Positions 9,517-18,085 of a DNA stretch of 64,000 nucleotides are shown one piece after another. Every line of letters starts with the position of its first letter. Within the stretch, counting starts at the first letter, position 1. The notes beneath the pieces are model-generated. The model was given only the letters and a program-made list of their open reading frames with translations, did no database searches and was not told where the DNA came from. A program made the position numbers and the translations under genes. The DNA lies in assembly GCA_963802095.1 (NCBI GenBank), contig CAWDHI010000002.1:62001-126000 (forward strand). The letters run 5' to 3'. This DNA is from CAVVEQ01 sp963802095. Lineage in GTDB: Bacteria > Chloroflexota > Anaerolineae > Anaerolineales > Anaerolineaceae.

Positions 9517-11315
9517 TCATCCTCCAGGCGCAACACAGCCATGAAGGCTTCCTGGGGAATCTCCACATTCCCGACCATTTTCATTCGTTTCTTGCCCTTT
9601 TTCTGCTTTTCCAGCAATTTCTTCTTGCGGGTGATATCTCCCCCGTAGCATTTCGAGAGAACATCCTTCCGTAGTGCTTTCACATTGGCACGGGAAATGA
9701 TCCGCCCGTCCGCAGAAGCCTGGATAGCCACATCATACAATTGCCGCGGGATTAGCTCCTTGAGTTTCGTCACCAGCCGCTGCCCTTTATGATAAGCCTG
9801 GTCGCGGTGAACGATGGCTGCCAGCGCATCTACCGGTTCGCCTCCCACCAGAACTTCCAGCTTGGTCAGGTTCCCCGGGCGGTATCCGATGAACTGGTAA
9901 TCCATCGAAGCGTACCCGCGCGTGCGTGATTTCAACTCGTCAAAATAATCCACGATGATCTCGGAGAGCGGGATCTCAAAATTGAGCTGCACCCGGTTAG
10001 GCGCGGGATAGTCCTGGCTGGAAAATATGCCGTGTTTCTTGGTGGTCAGCTCCATGATCGGACCGTAGAACTCGGTTGGCGTAATGATCTGAAGTTTCAT
10101 CCATGGTTCGCCGACCTCCGAGAGTTGGGCCTGGTCCGGCAGCTTGGCTGGCGAATCGATGGTGACGACTTCACCGCCAAGCAAGGTCACCTGGTATTCC
10201 ACGGAGGGTGCGGTGACGACGATATCCATGTCATATTCTCGCTCCAACCGCTCCTGGATGATTTCCATATGAAACAAGCCTAGAAACCCGCAGCGAAAGC
10301 CAAAATTCAGCGCCTGTGATGTTTCGGGCTGGTAATCCAGCGAGGCATCATTCAATTGAAGCTTTTCCAGTGCTTCCTTTAAATTCTCATAATCCTCGCC
10401 TTCCACCGGGTAAATACCGGCAAAGACCATCGCCTTGGGGTGGTGGTACCCTGGCAGGGGTGCATCCGCTGGGGTATTTGCCTGGGTGATGGTATCCCCA
10501 ACCCGGCACTCGCGTACGGTTTTCAAACCGGTGGCGATATACCCCACATCACCGGCCTCAAGGATGTTTATCGGGCGCATGTCGGGACCAAATATCCCAA
10601 TCTCGACCGGTTTGAGTTCAGTGGCGGTGATCATCAGGCGCAGGATGTCCGTCGAATGAACGACTCCCTGTACCAGTCGGACGTAGGCGATAACGCCTTT
10701 GTAGGAATCGTAGTGGGAATCAAAGATCAGCGCCTGCAACGGGTTTTCGTTGTGTCCGACGGGATAGGGCACTTTTTCCACGATCTCTTCCAACACCTGC
10801 GCTACATTGGTGCCCTCTTTCGCAGAGATGCGAAGAATCGAATCTGCAGGCACGCCAAGCAGCGCGGATAGATCTTCGGCGATGACATCCGGCTGGGCTG
10901 AGATCAGGTCAATTTTATTGATCACGGGGAGTATGGTCAGGTCGGCATCGAGCGCTAAGTATAGATTCGCCAGGGTCTGGGCTTCGATGCCCTGGGTGGC
11001 ATCCACTACCAGCAGTGCGCCTTCGCAGGCAGCCAGCGCGCGGTTCACTTCATAGTTGAAATCCACGTGCCCGGGGGTATCGATCAGGTTCAGTTCATAC
11101 GACTGTCCGTTCCTGGCATTGTAGTTCATTCGCACCGCGGATGCCTTGATCGTCACCCCCTTTTCGCGCTCCAAGTCCATAGAATCCAGCACCTGTTCGA
11201 CCATTTGCCGATCCGAAACCGTGCCGGTAATTTGAAGAAGGCGGTCAGCCAGGGTCGATTTTCCATGGTCGACATGGGCGATGATGGAAAAATTTCGGAT
11301 ATGGTCGGTCGTCAT
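9513..11315 (-). CDS. lepA: Elongation factor 4 (LepA) GTPase
   Basis: Full-length 600-residue LepA. The G1 loop AHVDHGKST is at residues 13-21, DTPGHVD is G3 and NKID is G4. The C-terminal LepA-specific domain is present (YASMDYQFIGYRPGNLTKLE and the basic stretch KKKLLEKQKKGKKRMK). It acts on the ribosome, back-translocating or remodelling stalled elongation complexes. The start codon has no Shine-Dalgarno sequence; instead a TATACT box lies 11 bases upstream, at the end of tlyA, so the gene may have its own near-leaderless promoter. The downstream flippase-like gene overlaps its stop. Confidence 0.97.
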   Translation of the reverse strand: MTTDHIRNFSIIAHVDHGKSTLADRLLQITGTVSDRQMVEQVLDSMDLEREKGVTIKASAVRMNYNARNGQSYELNLIDTPGHVDFNYEVNRALAACEGALLVVDATQGIEAQTLANLYLALDADLTILPVINKIDLISAQPDVIAEDLSALLGVPADSILRISAKEGTNVAQVLEEIVEKVPYPVGHNENPLQALIFDSHYDSYKGVIAYVRLVQGVVHSTDILRLMITATELKPVEIGIFGPDMRPINILEAGDVGYIATGLKTVRECRVGDTITQANTPADAPLPGYHHPKAMVFAGIYPVEGEDYENLKEALEKLQLNDASLDYQPETSQALNFGFRCGFLGLFHMEIIQERLEREYDMDIVVTAPSVEYQVTLLGGEVVTIDSPAKLPDQAQLSEVGEPWMKLQIITPTEFYGPIMELTTKKHGIFSSQDYPAPNRVQLNFEIPLSEIIVDYFDELKSRTRGYASMDYQFIGYRPGNLTKLEVLVGGEPVDALAAIVHRDQAYHKGQRLVTKLKELIPRQLYDVAIQASADGRIISRANVKALRKDVLSKCYGGDITRKKKLLEKQKKGKKRMKMVGNVEIPQEAFMAVLRLEDE

Positions 11316-11325
11316 GACGCTGGCT

Positions 11326-11331
11326 AGTATA
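11326..11331 (-). promoter_or_regulatory. Candidate -10 box (TATACT) for near-leaderless lepA
   Basis: On the minus strand the context is AAGGTATACTAGCC. With the usual seven-base spacing, transcription would start near 11319, four bases before the lepA ATG, and no ribosome-binding site lies between. No convincing -35 hexamer is visible. The same AAGGTATA context precedes two other promoters in this window (48364 and 63367). Confidence 0.5.
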
Positions 11332-11333
11332 CC

Positions 11334-12134
11334 TTATTTTGTTTCGGGAGCTTTTTCGAGCGCTTTGGCGATCAAATCCGCATCTACAGCCTGGTCAGAG
11401 CCATAATTCGAGATATAAAGGAGGAATTCCCGGTTCCCTTTGGGTCCCAACAAGGGGGAGGCGATCAGTCCCTGGACGAAGAAACCCATCCCGCGGGCAC
11501 TTTCTAAAACACTCTCGAGCACCTGGCGGTGGATCTCCCCATCGCGGATCACCCCCTTCCCTTTCGCAGCCGCCTCCCTGCCCGCCTCGAACTGCGGTTT
11601 GACCAGGACAATCGCCCTTCCTGAACCTTCTTTAAGAAGGGTGGTCATCACCGGCAGAATAGTCTTGATGGAGATAAATGAAACATCCGCCGAAAGAAGA
11701 TCCATTTTTTCTGCAAATCCAATCAGGTTTCTGGCGTTGGTTTTTTCCATCACCACCACCCTGGGGTCGTTCCGGAGCTTCCAGTGCAGGATACCTTGCC
11801 CCACGTCCACGGCGTACACCCTGGCAGCGCCGTGCTGCAGAAGGCAATCTGTAAAACCACCTGTGGAAGCACCCAGATCGGCACACACGAAACCCGAAAG
11901 ATCGATGAGGTTAAAAACCTCCAGGGCAGCTTCCAGTTTTTCCCCGCCCCGGGAAACATATTTCGGGCCGAGGTCGATCACGATCTCATCCCCGCTGGAA
12001 ATCGGGTCGGAAGCCTTCATTGCTGGTTGCCCATTAACCGAGACCTGCCCGGCCATTACCAGTTTTTGAGCCAGGCTACGGCTCCCCACCAGCCCCCGCT
12101 CCACCATTTCGAGATCAAGCCTGGATTTCGGCAT
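11334..12134 (-). CDS. tlyA: TlyA family rRNA 2'-O-methyltransferase
   Basis: A 266-residue protein with an N-terminal S4 RNA-binding domain (about residues 3-60: RLDLEMVERGLVGSRSLAQK) and a FtsJ/RrmJ-type methyltransferase domain (VCADLGASTGGFTDCLL, then YAVDVGQG). In other bacteria TlyA methylates ribose of cytidines in 16S and/or 23S rRNA and affects capreomycin susceptibility. Its ATG is at the expected transcription start of a TAAAAT box, with no Shine-Dalgarno. The short gap to lepA (18 bases) holds a second -10 box. Confidence 0.92.
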   Translation of the reverse strand: MPKSRLDLEMVERGLVGSRSLAQKLVMAGQVSVNGQPAMKASDPISSGDEIVIDLGPKYVSRGGEKLEAALEVFNLIDLSGFVCADLGASTGGFTDCLLQHGAARVYAVDVGQGILHWKLRNDPRVVVMEKTNARNLIGFAEKMDLLSADVSFISIKTILPVMTTLLKEGSGRAIVLVKPQFEAGREAAAKGKGVIRDGEIHRQVLESVLESARGMGFFVQGLIASPLLGPKGNREFLLYISNYGSDQAVDADLIAKALEKAPETK

Positions 12135-12140
12135 GCTTGA

Positions 12141-12146
12141 ATTTTA
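12141..12146 (-). promoter_or_regulatory. Candidate -10 box (TAAAAT) for leaderless tlyA
   Basis: The minus-strand sequence reads TAAAAT, six bases, then ATG, which puts the predicted transcription start on the A of the start codon at 12134. There is no Shine-Dalgarno. The -35 region is not recognisable. Confidence 0.45.
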
Positions 12147-12191
12147 CTTGCGAAAGTGGCTGGAGCACCCGGGAATTCTGCCACTGGGAGT

Positions 12192-12197
12192 TATGAT
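12192..12197 (+). promoter_or_regulatory. Candidate -10 box (TATGAT) for near-leaderless prenyltransferase gene
   Basis: TATGAT ends 12 bases before the ATG at 12210, giving a predicted leader of about six bases and no ribosome-binding site. The AT-rich stretch continues to the start codon, so an alternative box a few bases downstream is possible. Confidence 0.4.
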
Positions 12198-12209
12198 ATT
12201 ATTTAATCC

Positions 12210-13079
12210 ATGATCAAAGCCATTATTAAAACCATGCGTCCCCGTCAGTGGACCAAGAACGTCTTTGTCCTGGCTCCTCTAGTCTTCGACCGGCAGCTCA
12301 CCAACCCCACGGCGCTTGCCCGCTCCTTGGCCGGGATGCTGCTTTTCTGCCTGATCTCAAGTTGCGTTTATGTCCTCAATGACATTATGGACGTGAACTC
12401 AGACCGGGTGCACCCGGTCAAGAAAAACCGCCCCATCGCCTCCGGCGCGCTGCCCATCAAAGGCGCCTATCTCCTGGTCGCGGTTTTGCTCCTCATCACC
12501 GTCCCGCTATCCTTCTGGCTCTCCCCGGCTTACGGGATCATTGCTCTTATCTATTTCGGAATAAATTTGGCGTATTCGATCTGGCTCAAGCATATCCCCC
12601 TGATCGATGTTTTGATCATAGCCGCCTGCTACGTCCTGCGGGTTGCCGCCGGTGTCGTCCTCATCACCGTCGAGCGATTCTCCCCCTGGCTTTATATTGT
12701 CACCACGCTCTTCGCGCTCTTCATCGGGTTTGGAAAACGCCGCGCTGAGCTTTCGCTTTTGGAAGGAGAAGCGAAATCGCACCGCCGGGTGCTGGATGGT
12801 TATAATATCCCGCTTCTCGATCAATTGATCACCATCGTATCCGGCACCACTGTGGTGGCCTATAGCCTCTACACCTTCACCGCCCCCAATATCCCGCCCA
12901 ACCACGCCATGATGCTGACCATCCCCTTTATTCTTTATGGGATCTTTCGCTACCTGTGGTTGATCAACGTCAAGCATGCTGGTGGGGCACCCGAGGAGCT
13001 GGTTTTCACCGACCACCCGCTGCAGGTCACGATCCTTCTTTGGGGGCTCTCGGTGCTCCTGATCTTTTACACGTCCTGA
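12210..13079 (+). CDS. UbiA-family prenyltransferase, decaprenyl-phosphate phosphoribosyltransferase-like
   Basis: A 289-residue membrane protein with eight or nine helices. It opens with MRPRQWTKNVFVLAPLVF and carries the first Asp-rich motif in NDIMDVNSDRVHPVKKNRP, the pattern seen in the phosphoribosyltransferase branch of UbiA that acts on polyprenyl phosphate. That branch makes phosphoribosyl-polyprenol, a precursor of polyprenyl-phospho-arabinose in actinobacteria. A different polar head group cannot be excluded. It begins a plus-strand run and is followed four bases later by mevalonate kinase, linking it to isoprenoid supply. Confidence 0.85.
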   Translation: MIKAIIKTMRPRQWTKNVFVLAPLVFDRQLTNPTALARSLAGMLLFCLISSCVYVLNDIMDVNSDRVHPVKKNRPIASGALPIKGAYLLVAVLLLITVPLSFWLSPAYGIIALIYFGINLAYSIWLKHIPLIDVLIIAACYVLRVAAGVVLITVERFSPWLYIVTTLFALFIGFGKRRAELSLLEGEAKSHRRVLDGYNIPLLDQLITIVSGTTVVAYSLYTFTAPNIPPNHAMMLTIPFILYGIFRYLWLINVKHAGGAPEELVFTDHPLQVTILLWGLSVLLIFYTS

Positions 13080-13083
13080 TCCA

Positions 13084-14037
13084 ATGCCCGCGGTTACCGC
13101 CCACGCACCTGCCAAATCCATCCTTTTCGGAGAACACGCCGTCGTGTATGGCCGCCCGGCGATCGCGATCCCGGTGTTCGAAAGACGGTCTACCACCTAT
13201 ATCCTTGCCAATCCCAGGGGCCAAACCGGTGAAGTCACCATCGAAGCACCGGATATCGATCTGAACACCCGCCTGACCGCGCTTGATCCCTCCCACCCTT
13301 TCCGCATCGCCATCTCCCGCACCCAGCAGGCGGTCGGAGCTGCTTCGATCCCGGCTTGCCAGATCCGCGTCGTTTCCACCATTCCCATCGCCAGCGGCTT
13401 GGGATCCGGCGCTTCCATCGCGGTCTCGCTTGCCCGGGCGTTTTCCCTGTTCCTGGGTCACCCCCTTCCGGATGAGCAAGTGAGCGCGATCGCCTTTGAA
13501 GTCGATAAGGTCTATCACGGCACCCCCTCCGGGATCGACAATACCGTCATTACCTTCGGAGAACCGGTTTACTTCATCAAGGATCAGCCGTTCACAATTC
13601 TAGGATCGGCCTTCCCCATGGATTTCCTGATCGCCGATACGGGTGTCCGCAGCTCCACCCGCGAGATGGTGCTCGGGTTAAGGGAGAGGTGGTTACAGGA
13701 TCGGCCTAAATATGAAGGGTATTTTGCAGAGATCGAAAAAGTTGTGGTTCAGGCTCGGTCTTCTATCGAGGCAGGAAGTTTCGAAGTACTGGGCGAATTA
13801 ATGAGTCATAACCACAGGCTGCTGCAGGGTCTTGAGGTCTCCCACCCGATGCTAGATCAGCTTGCGGAGACGGCTATGTCATCTGGTGCTCTGGGCGCAA
13901 AGCTCTCGGGGGCTGGCGGCGGCGGAAACATGATTGCGCTGGTCAACCCGGAGCGAAGCGACGCGGTGGATGCAGCCCTGCGGAAAGCCGGGGCGGTGGA
14001 GGTCATTCAAACCCGCGTGAAAGCGGGAAAAGGATAA
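13084..14037 (+). CDS. mvk: Mevalonate kinase
   Basis: A 317-residue GHMP kinase. The N-terminus has HAPAKSILFGEHAVVYGRPA, typical of mevalonate kinases, the ATP-binding loop is IPIASGLGSGASIAVS (residues 99-114) and the C-terminal Gly-rich motif is KLSGAGGGGNM (about 272-282). It phosphorylates mevalonate to 5-phosphomevalonate. The isopentenyl phosphate kinase gene follows after five bases. Together they indicate a mevalonate route to isopentenyl diphosphate in which decarboxylation precedes the second phosphorylation. The required phosphomevalonate decarboxylase is not in this window. Confidence 0.93.
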   Translation: MPAVTAHAPAKSILFGEHAVVYGRPAIAIPVFERRSTTYILANPRGQTGEVTIEAPDIDLNTRLTALDPSHPFRIAISRTQQAVGAASIPACQIRVVSTIPIASGLGSGASIAVSLARAFSLFLGHPLPDEQVSAIAFEVDKVYHGTPSGIDNTVITFGEPVYFIKDQPFTILGSAFPMDFLIADTGVRSSTREMVLGLRERWLQDRPKYEGYFAEIEKVVVQARSSIEAGSFEVLGELMSHNHRLLQGLEVSHPMLDQLAETAMSSGALGAKLSGAGGGGNMIALVNPERSDAVDAALRKAGAVEVIQTRVKAGKG

Positions 14038-14042
14038 GTCGC

Positions 14043-14843
14043 ATGCTCGTTTTCCTGAAACTGGGTGGTTCGCTCATCACCAACAAAGCCGGGATCCAGC
14101 AGCCCAGGCTGCGGCTGATGCGGCGTTTGTTCTGCGAGATCCGCGCGAGTATGGATTCAAACCCTGATCTGCACATCCTGCTTGGACACGGCTCGGGCTC
14201 CTTTGGGCACGTCCCCGCCAGCAAATTCGGTACGTTGAAAGGTGTGCATACCCCTGCGGAGTGGCAGGGATTCAGCGAGGTTTGGCAGGCGGCGCATGCG
14301 TTGAATCATATTGTGATGAAAGAACTTGCCAATGCCGGGCTGTTTGCAATCACGGTATCCCCATCCTCTGCGATCGTTTCCCGCAACCGCGAGATCCTCG
14401 ATTGGGTTATCACCCCCATCCAGGCTGCCCAGTCCGCGGGGATCCTGCCGGTCGTCTTCGGCGATGCGGTTTTCGATCAAACCCTGGGCGGGACGATCCT
14501 TTCCACCGAGGACCTCTTTGTTCACCTTGTCCCCCGCCTGCGCCCGGCGCATATCCTTCTCGCCGGGGAGGAAAAAGGGGTCTGGGCAGATTTTCCGCGC
14601 AAGAAACACCTGGTTCCAGTAATCACTCCGGATTCTTTTAAAATAATGAATCAACAACCGGAAGCATCGGTATATGTGGATGTGACCGGAGGTATGAAAC
14701 AAAAGGTGGAGAGAATGGTCGCCCTGGTCGAAGCCAACCCCGAGGTTACCGTTTCCATTTTTTCCGGGTCGCAGCCTGGGACCCTCGGAAAAGCACTCGC
14801 AGGATTTGAACCGGGAACAACCATTCGCGCCCGGGAAGAATAG
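14043..14843 (+). CDS. ipk: Isopentenyl phosphate kinase
   Basis: A 266-residue amino-acid-kinase-fold protein. KLGGSLITNK at residues 6-15 is the phosphate-binding strand-loop, and GHGSGSFGHVPASKFG (about 49-64) includes the His that is catalytic in archaeal isopentenyl phosphate kinases. VDVTGGMKQKVERM near the C-terminus is the second conserved glycine-rich segment. It phosphorylates isopentenyl phosphate to isopentenyl diphosphate. It is common in archaea and reported in some Chloroflexi such as Roseiflexus. The alternative is another member of the fold (glutamate 5-kinase, UMP kinase), but the His-containing loop argues against that. Confidence 0.92.
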   Translation: MLVFLKLGGSLITNKAGIQQPRLRLMRRLFCEIRASMDSNPDLHILLGHGSGSFGHVPASKFGTLKGVHTPAEWQGFSEVWQAAHALNHIVMKELANAGLFAITVSPSSAIVSRNREILDWVITPIQAAQSAGILPVVFGDAVFDQTLGGTILSTEDLFVHLVPRLRPAHILLAGEEKGVWADFPRKKHLVPVITPDSFKIMNQQPEASVYVDVTGGMKQKVERMVALVEANPEVTVSIFSGSQPGTLGKALAGFEPGTTIRAREE

Positions 14844-14850
14844 GGAAATT

Positions 14851-16002
14851 ATGAAGATCAACAGGATCTCTCTCGAGACTATGGAAGAAAGGGAACTCGC
14901 TCCCTACGGGATGCGTAGCAGCCGATCAAAAGGACGCGCCCACATTGAGAGTGAGCCCGCCTACCGCACCTGCTTTCAGCGCGACCGCGACCGGATATTG
15001 CACACCACCGCCTTCCGCCGCCTGGAGCACAAGACCCAGGTATTCATCACCACCGAACGGGATTACTACCGCACCCGCCTGACCCACACCCTGGAGGTGG
15101 CGCAGATCGGCCGCACCATCGCCCGCGCCCTGGGAGCCAACGAGGACCTGGTGGAAGCCATCTGCCTTGCGCACGACCTGGGTCATTCGCCCTTCGGTCA
15201 TTCCGGCGAGGTGACCCTCGCCCGCCTGATGAAGGCTGATGGAGGTTTCGACCACAACAAGCAATCCCTGCGCATCGTCGATGAGCTGGAGGATCGTTTT
15301 CCAAATTTCCATGGGCTCAACCTCACCTGGGAAGTGCGCGAAGGGATCGTCAAACATGAATCCGAGTATGATCAATCCGATGCGGATAGATTCAATCCGC
15401 AGTTGAGAGGCCACATCGAAGCGCAGATCACCAACGTCGCCGACGAGCTGGCTTACACCGCCCACGACCTGGATGACGGGCTGCACTCCGGTATCATTAC
15501 CCTCGAGAACCTGGCGGAGATCGAGATCTGGAAACACCTAACCACGGACCTGGAGATCCCCTGCCACGACCTTGAGGAAAAAACCCGCCACCGGATCATC
15601 CGCAGGTTGATCGGGCTGGAGGTGACCGATATCATCGACACCTCCGATCAAAACATCCAAAAAGAGGGGATCACTTCGGTTGAAGAGTTGCAGCGCCTGC
15701 CGTATAATGTTGTTTCATTCTCGAAGAGCCTTACTGTGCAGAACCGGCAGTTGAAGGACTTTCTCTTCGCGAAGATGTACCGGCATTACCGCGTTGTGCG
15801 CATGGCAGCCAAGGCGGAAAAGATCCTCATCGATCTGTTCACTGCTTACCTGGGTGAGCCGGCAATTTTACCGGATCATATCCGTGAAAATTTCTCCCGT
15901 TTTGGCGCTACCCGCACAATTTGTGACTATATCGCAGGAATGACAGACAGATTTGCGGTGGAAGAACATAAACACCTGTTTGAACCTGGCGTACTCCCTT
16001 GA
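14851..16002 (+). CDS. dgt: dGTPase-like HD-domain deoxynucleoside triphosphate triphosphohydrolase
   Basis: The ATG at 14851 is chosen because AGGGA lies just upstream; an in-frame ATG at 14806 would overlap the previous gene. The 383-residue protein has the conserved opening of the family (SEPAYRTCFQRDRDRILHTT), RRLEHKTQVF, and the HD residues spread over HTLEVAQIG ... AHDLGHSPFGHSGE and later NVADELAYTAHDLDDG. It hydrolyses dNTPs to deoxynucleoside and triphosphate; preference among dNTPs is not readable. It lies between the isoprenoid genes and greA in a compact plus-strand run. Confidence 0.92.
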   Translation: MKINRISLETMEERELAPYGMRSSRSKGRAHIESEPAYRTCFQRDRDRILHTTAFRRLEHKTQVFITTERDYYRTRLTHTLEVAQIGRTIARALGANEDLVEAICLAHDLGHSPFGHSGEVTLARLMKADGGFDHNKQSLRIVDELEDRFPNFHGLNLTWEVREGIVKHESEYDQSDADRFNPQLRGHIEAQITNVADELAYTAHDLDDGLHSGIITLENLAEIEIWKHLTTDLEIPCHDLEEKTRHRIIRRLIGLEVTDIIDTSDQNIQKEGITSVEELQRLPYNVVSFSKSLTVQNRQLKDFLFAKMYRHYRVVRMAAKAEKILIDLFTAYLGEPAILPDHIRENFSRFGATRTICDYIAGMTDRFAVEEHKHLFEPGVLP

Positions 16003-16014
16003 TCGAGGTTGCTG

Positions 16015-16482
16015 ATGACTGAGATTTCGTACCTGACAAAAGATGGAGAGACCCGCCTGCGCGCGGAGCTGGCCGAGCTGAAGGGACCCCGGCGCGAGGC
16101 GCTCGCCAAACGCCTGCGCACCGCCATCCAGCAGGGGGATCTATCCGAGAATGCGGATTACATCCAGGCCAAGGAGGAGCAGGCCTTCCTGGAAGGTCGG
16201 ATAATGGAGCTGGAGCAGGTGCTGCGGGATGTGGTCATCATCGACGAGACAGCCAGTGTGAAGGATGTGGTTGCGGTGGGGGCGCGGGTCACAGTCCAGG
16301 AGGAGGGCTTCCCGCCCGATACCTATTTCCTGGTAGGCGCCAAGGAAGCTCAGCCTTCGAAGGGGATGATCTCGAATGAATCACCCATTGGCCGGGCATT
16401 ATTGGACCACCGGGTGGGAGATACGGTGGAAGTGATTACTCCGGCGGGGAAGCTCCTCTTGAAGATCCTAAAGATCGAATAA
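16015..16482 (+). CDS. greA: Transcription elongation factor GreA
   Basis: A 155-residue protein of standard GreA length. The start at 16015 is preferred to the TTG at 16009 because GAGG lies six bases before it. The N-terminal coiled coil (RLRAELAELKGPRREALAKR ... GDLSENADYIQAKEEQA) carries the acidic tip residues that reach the RNA polymerase active site, and the C-terminal FKBP-like domain ends in the usual SPIGRALLDHRVGDTVEV. It stimulates cleavage of backtracked transcripts. Confidence 0.96.
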   Translation: MTEISYLTKDGETRLRAELAELKGPRREALAKRLRTAIQQGDLSENADYIQAKEEQAFLEGRIMELEQVLRDVVIIDETASVKDVVAVGARVTVQEEGFPPDTYFLVGAKEAQPSKGMISNESPIGRALLDHRVGDTVEVITPAGKLLLKILKIE

Positions 16483-16633
16483 CTTCCGAAAAATAATGAA
16501 AAAATCTTTCATAGGTTAGCACCGGTTTTGTTCCCGATATCAACCTCTCCCAAATTGTTCTTCTCATTCTAAACCGCAAATAATTTTGGGGACACAACCA
16601 GCCGCTGACCGATGTTTGACCAAAGAATATTAT

Positions 16634-16858
16634 ATGGATAACTTATATGGTCGACTTCTTCCTTTTTTTGTTCTTTTATTATTCATAATGGCCTATACCC
16701 CTCGTCTGAGAAATGCTTTTAGAGAAATGCGCGCTTCCGGTAACAATCGTCAGAAAAAAATGTACTTTAGTTTTGGAGTTATTACGAGTTTAATAATAAT
16801 TCTTACCGCCATTATCGCAATAATGGTGTGGATATGGGTGTTGATATCTTCAGGGTAG
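16634..16858 (+). CDS. Small two-helix membrane protein of unknown function
   Basis: A 74-residue reading frame (MDNLYGRLLPFFVLL...) with two clear hydrophobic helices (about 6-22 and 45-70) joined by a basic loop (RNAFREMRASGNNRQKK). The orientation would place the loop in the cytoplasm. I do not recognise the family. No strong Shine-Dalgarno precedes it, and its base composition is more AT-rich than greA before it, so it may be poorly expressed, acquired, or fortuitous. A terminator hairpin follows about 50 bases after its stop. Confidence 0.4.
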   Translation: MDNLYGRLLPFFVLLLFIMAYTPRLRNAFREMRASGNNRQKKMYFSFGVITSLIIILTAIIAIMVWIWVLISSG

Positions 16859-16911
16859 AATTGGTATTTATTTCGTCCCCGACATACAATTCCTAATCTA
16901 GCATTTAATCA

Positions 16912-16940
16912 TTGAACCCGGTTACCCGGGTTCAATTTTT
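16912..16940 (+). terminator. Rho-independent terminator after the greA segment
   Basis: A perfect 10-bp stem (TTGAACCCGG / CCGGGTTCAA) with a TTAC loop is followed by TTTTT. It ends plus-strand transcription and lies just before the end of the convergent minus-strand gene, for which it may also act, although the T-run on that side is poor. Confidence 0.85.
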
Positions 16941-16948
16941 GGATTTTT

Positions 16949-18022
16949 TTATTTCTTCTGCCAGACGCTCAATTCCAGCGTCAGCCGGTCGAAGGCCGCT
17001 TCGGAGGGGCTTGTCCCTTGCGTGTAGTTCGTATCCACCACGTGGGCTTCCAGCCGCAGCGAGGCCGTCTCCAGCACCACGCGCTGCCCGGCAACCACCG
17101 AGAGCAATTCTCCCTTGGGGAGCAGCCTCTGGCGGATGGCCGGATCGTTGAAAGCGTACTTGCTCATCAGCATCTTCGTCACCGTCTGGATATCGTTCTT
17201 GTCGAATAACCAGACCTCGAAGGCGGTCACCCGTTTGGGCTCGCCCGGAGCCAGCGCTTCGGAGATGCCCACCCCGCATTCACCGAGGAATTCTCCGGAG
17301 GGCGCGTCTATGCTGAAGGAATCATCGTAAAGATCATCCCCGATCATATAAGTTGTGATGAACTGGGCGGTTGGTTCCTCGCTGGGGGATACTCCCGCAA
17401 CCGGAACAGCGCCGCCTCCGCCCGATGGGTAGGATTTTCCGTTGTAGGAACTGCCTGAATCCTTGCGTGGTTTGAGCACGAACAGGTAAAACGCCGCTCC
17501 TCCCACCCCGAGTGTGACCAGGCAGAGCAATCCGAGCAGCAGGAATGACGAGGTAGTCTTGGATCCGCTGGAGGTTGGTGCCTGTGTGGGTGCCGGGGTC
17601 TGGCCGGTTGCCGGCGCGGCTGTTTGGCCTGGTCCGACTGTGGGAACCGCCGCAGGAGCGGTGGAACCGCTTGAATCCGGTGGGACTTTCAGCATGGCCT
17701 GGAAGCTGCTGATCGCCTCCTGGGAAACCCCGGGGCAGTTCTGAGGGGTGGTCCCTGCAACCAGCGCAGGTCCATCATCTCCCAGTTCGGCGTAACGCCG
17801 GACGGCCAGGCTGCCGTTCTGGTTCACACTGAAGGAATCGATCATCATGCAGACGTAATCCTGCTGGGCATCCGGGCGCAGGTCGGAGGGCGAAGCATCG
17901 TACCATTGAACCGGCCACAGCCACCAGCCCAGGATCACCAATCCGATAAAAAGCCCCACGATAAATGCGGCAATCGCAGCATGGAGGGGTTTTGTCAGCC
18001 AGAGTTTCATTTTTTCAAGCAT
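16949..18022 (-). CDS. Membrane protein of unknown function with Pro/Thr/Ala-rich linker
   Basis: A 357-residue protein. One helix lies at about 15-35 (IAAFIVGLFIGLVILGWWLW) and a second at about 162-183 (FLLLGLLCLVTLGVGGAAFYL). Between them is an external-looking domain with cysteines (DYVCMMIDSF, PQNCPGV) and a linker rich in Ala, Pro, Thr and Gly. The C-terminal 150 residues form a soluble domain (FITTYMIGDDLYDDSFSID) after a glycine-rich stretch. I do not recognise a named family. It follows topA in the same direction after 63 bases and may be co-transcribed. Confidence 0.75.
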   Translation of the reverse strand: MLEKMKLWLTKPLHAAIAAFIVGLFIGLVILGWWLWPVQWYDASPSDLRPDAQQDYVCMMIDSFSVNQNGSLAVRRYAELGDDGPALVAGTTPQNCPGVSQEAISSFQAMLKVPPDSSGSTAPAAVPTVGPGQTAAPATGQTPAPTQAPTSSGSKTTSSFLLLGLLCLVTLGVGGAAFYLFVLKPRKDSGSSYNGKSYPSGGGGAVPVAGVSPSEEPTAQFITTYMIGDDLYDDSFSIDAPSGEFLGECGVGISEALAPGEPKRVTAFEVWLFDKNDIQTVTKMLMSKYAFNDPAIRQRLLPKGELLSVVAGQRVVLETASLRLEAHVVDTNYTQGTSPSEAAFDRLTLELSVWQKK

Positions 18023-18085
18023 AGCAGATCCTTGTCAGCCCGCTGCCGGGATGCATGATTTTGTCACCCCTGCACGTTGCAAGGA

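Noticed and set aside
12507..13196. Minus-strand frame of 229 codons opposite the UbiA and mevalonate kinase genes
   Set aside because: It is charged, lacks a domain and crosses two well-supported genes on the other strand.
14157..14861. Minus-strand frame of 234 codons opposite isopentenyl phosphate kinase
   Set aside because: It has no recognisable domain, and the plus strand encodes a full kinase with catalytic residues.
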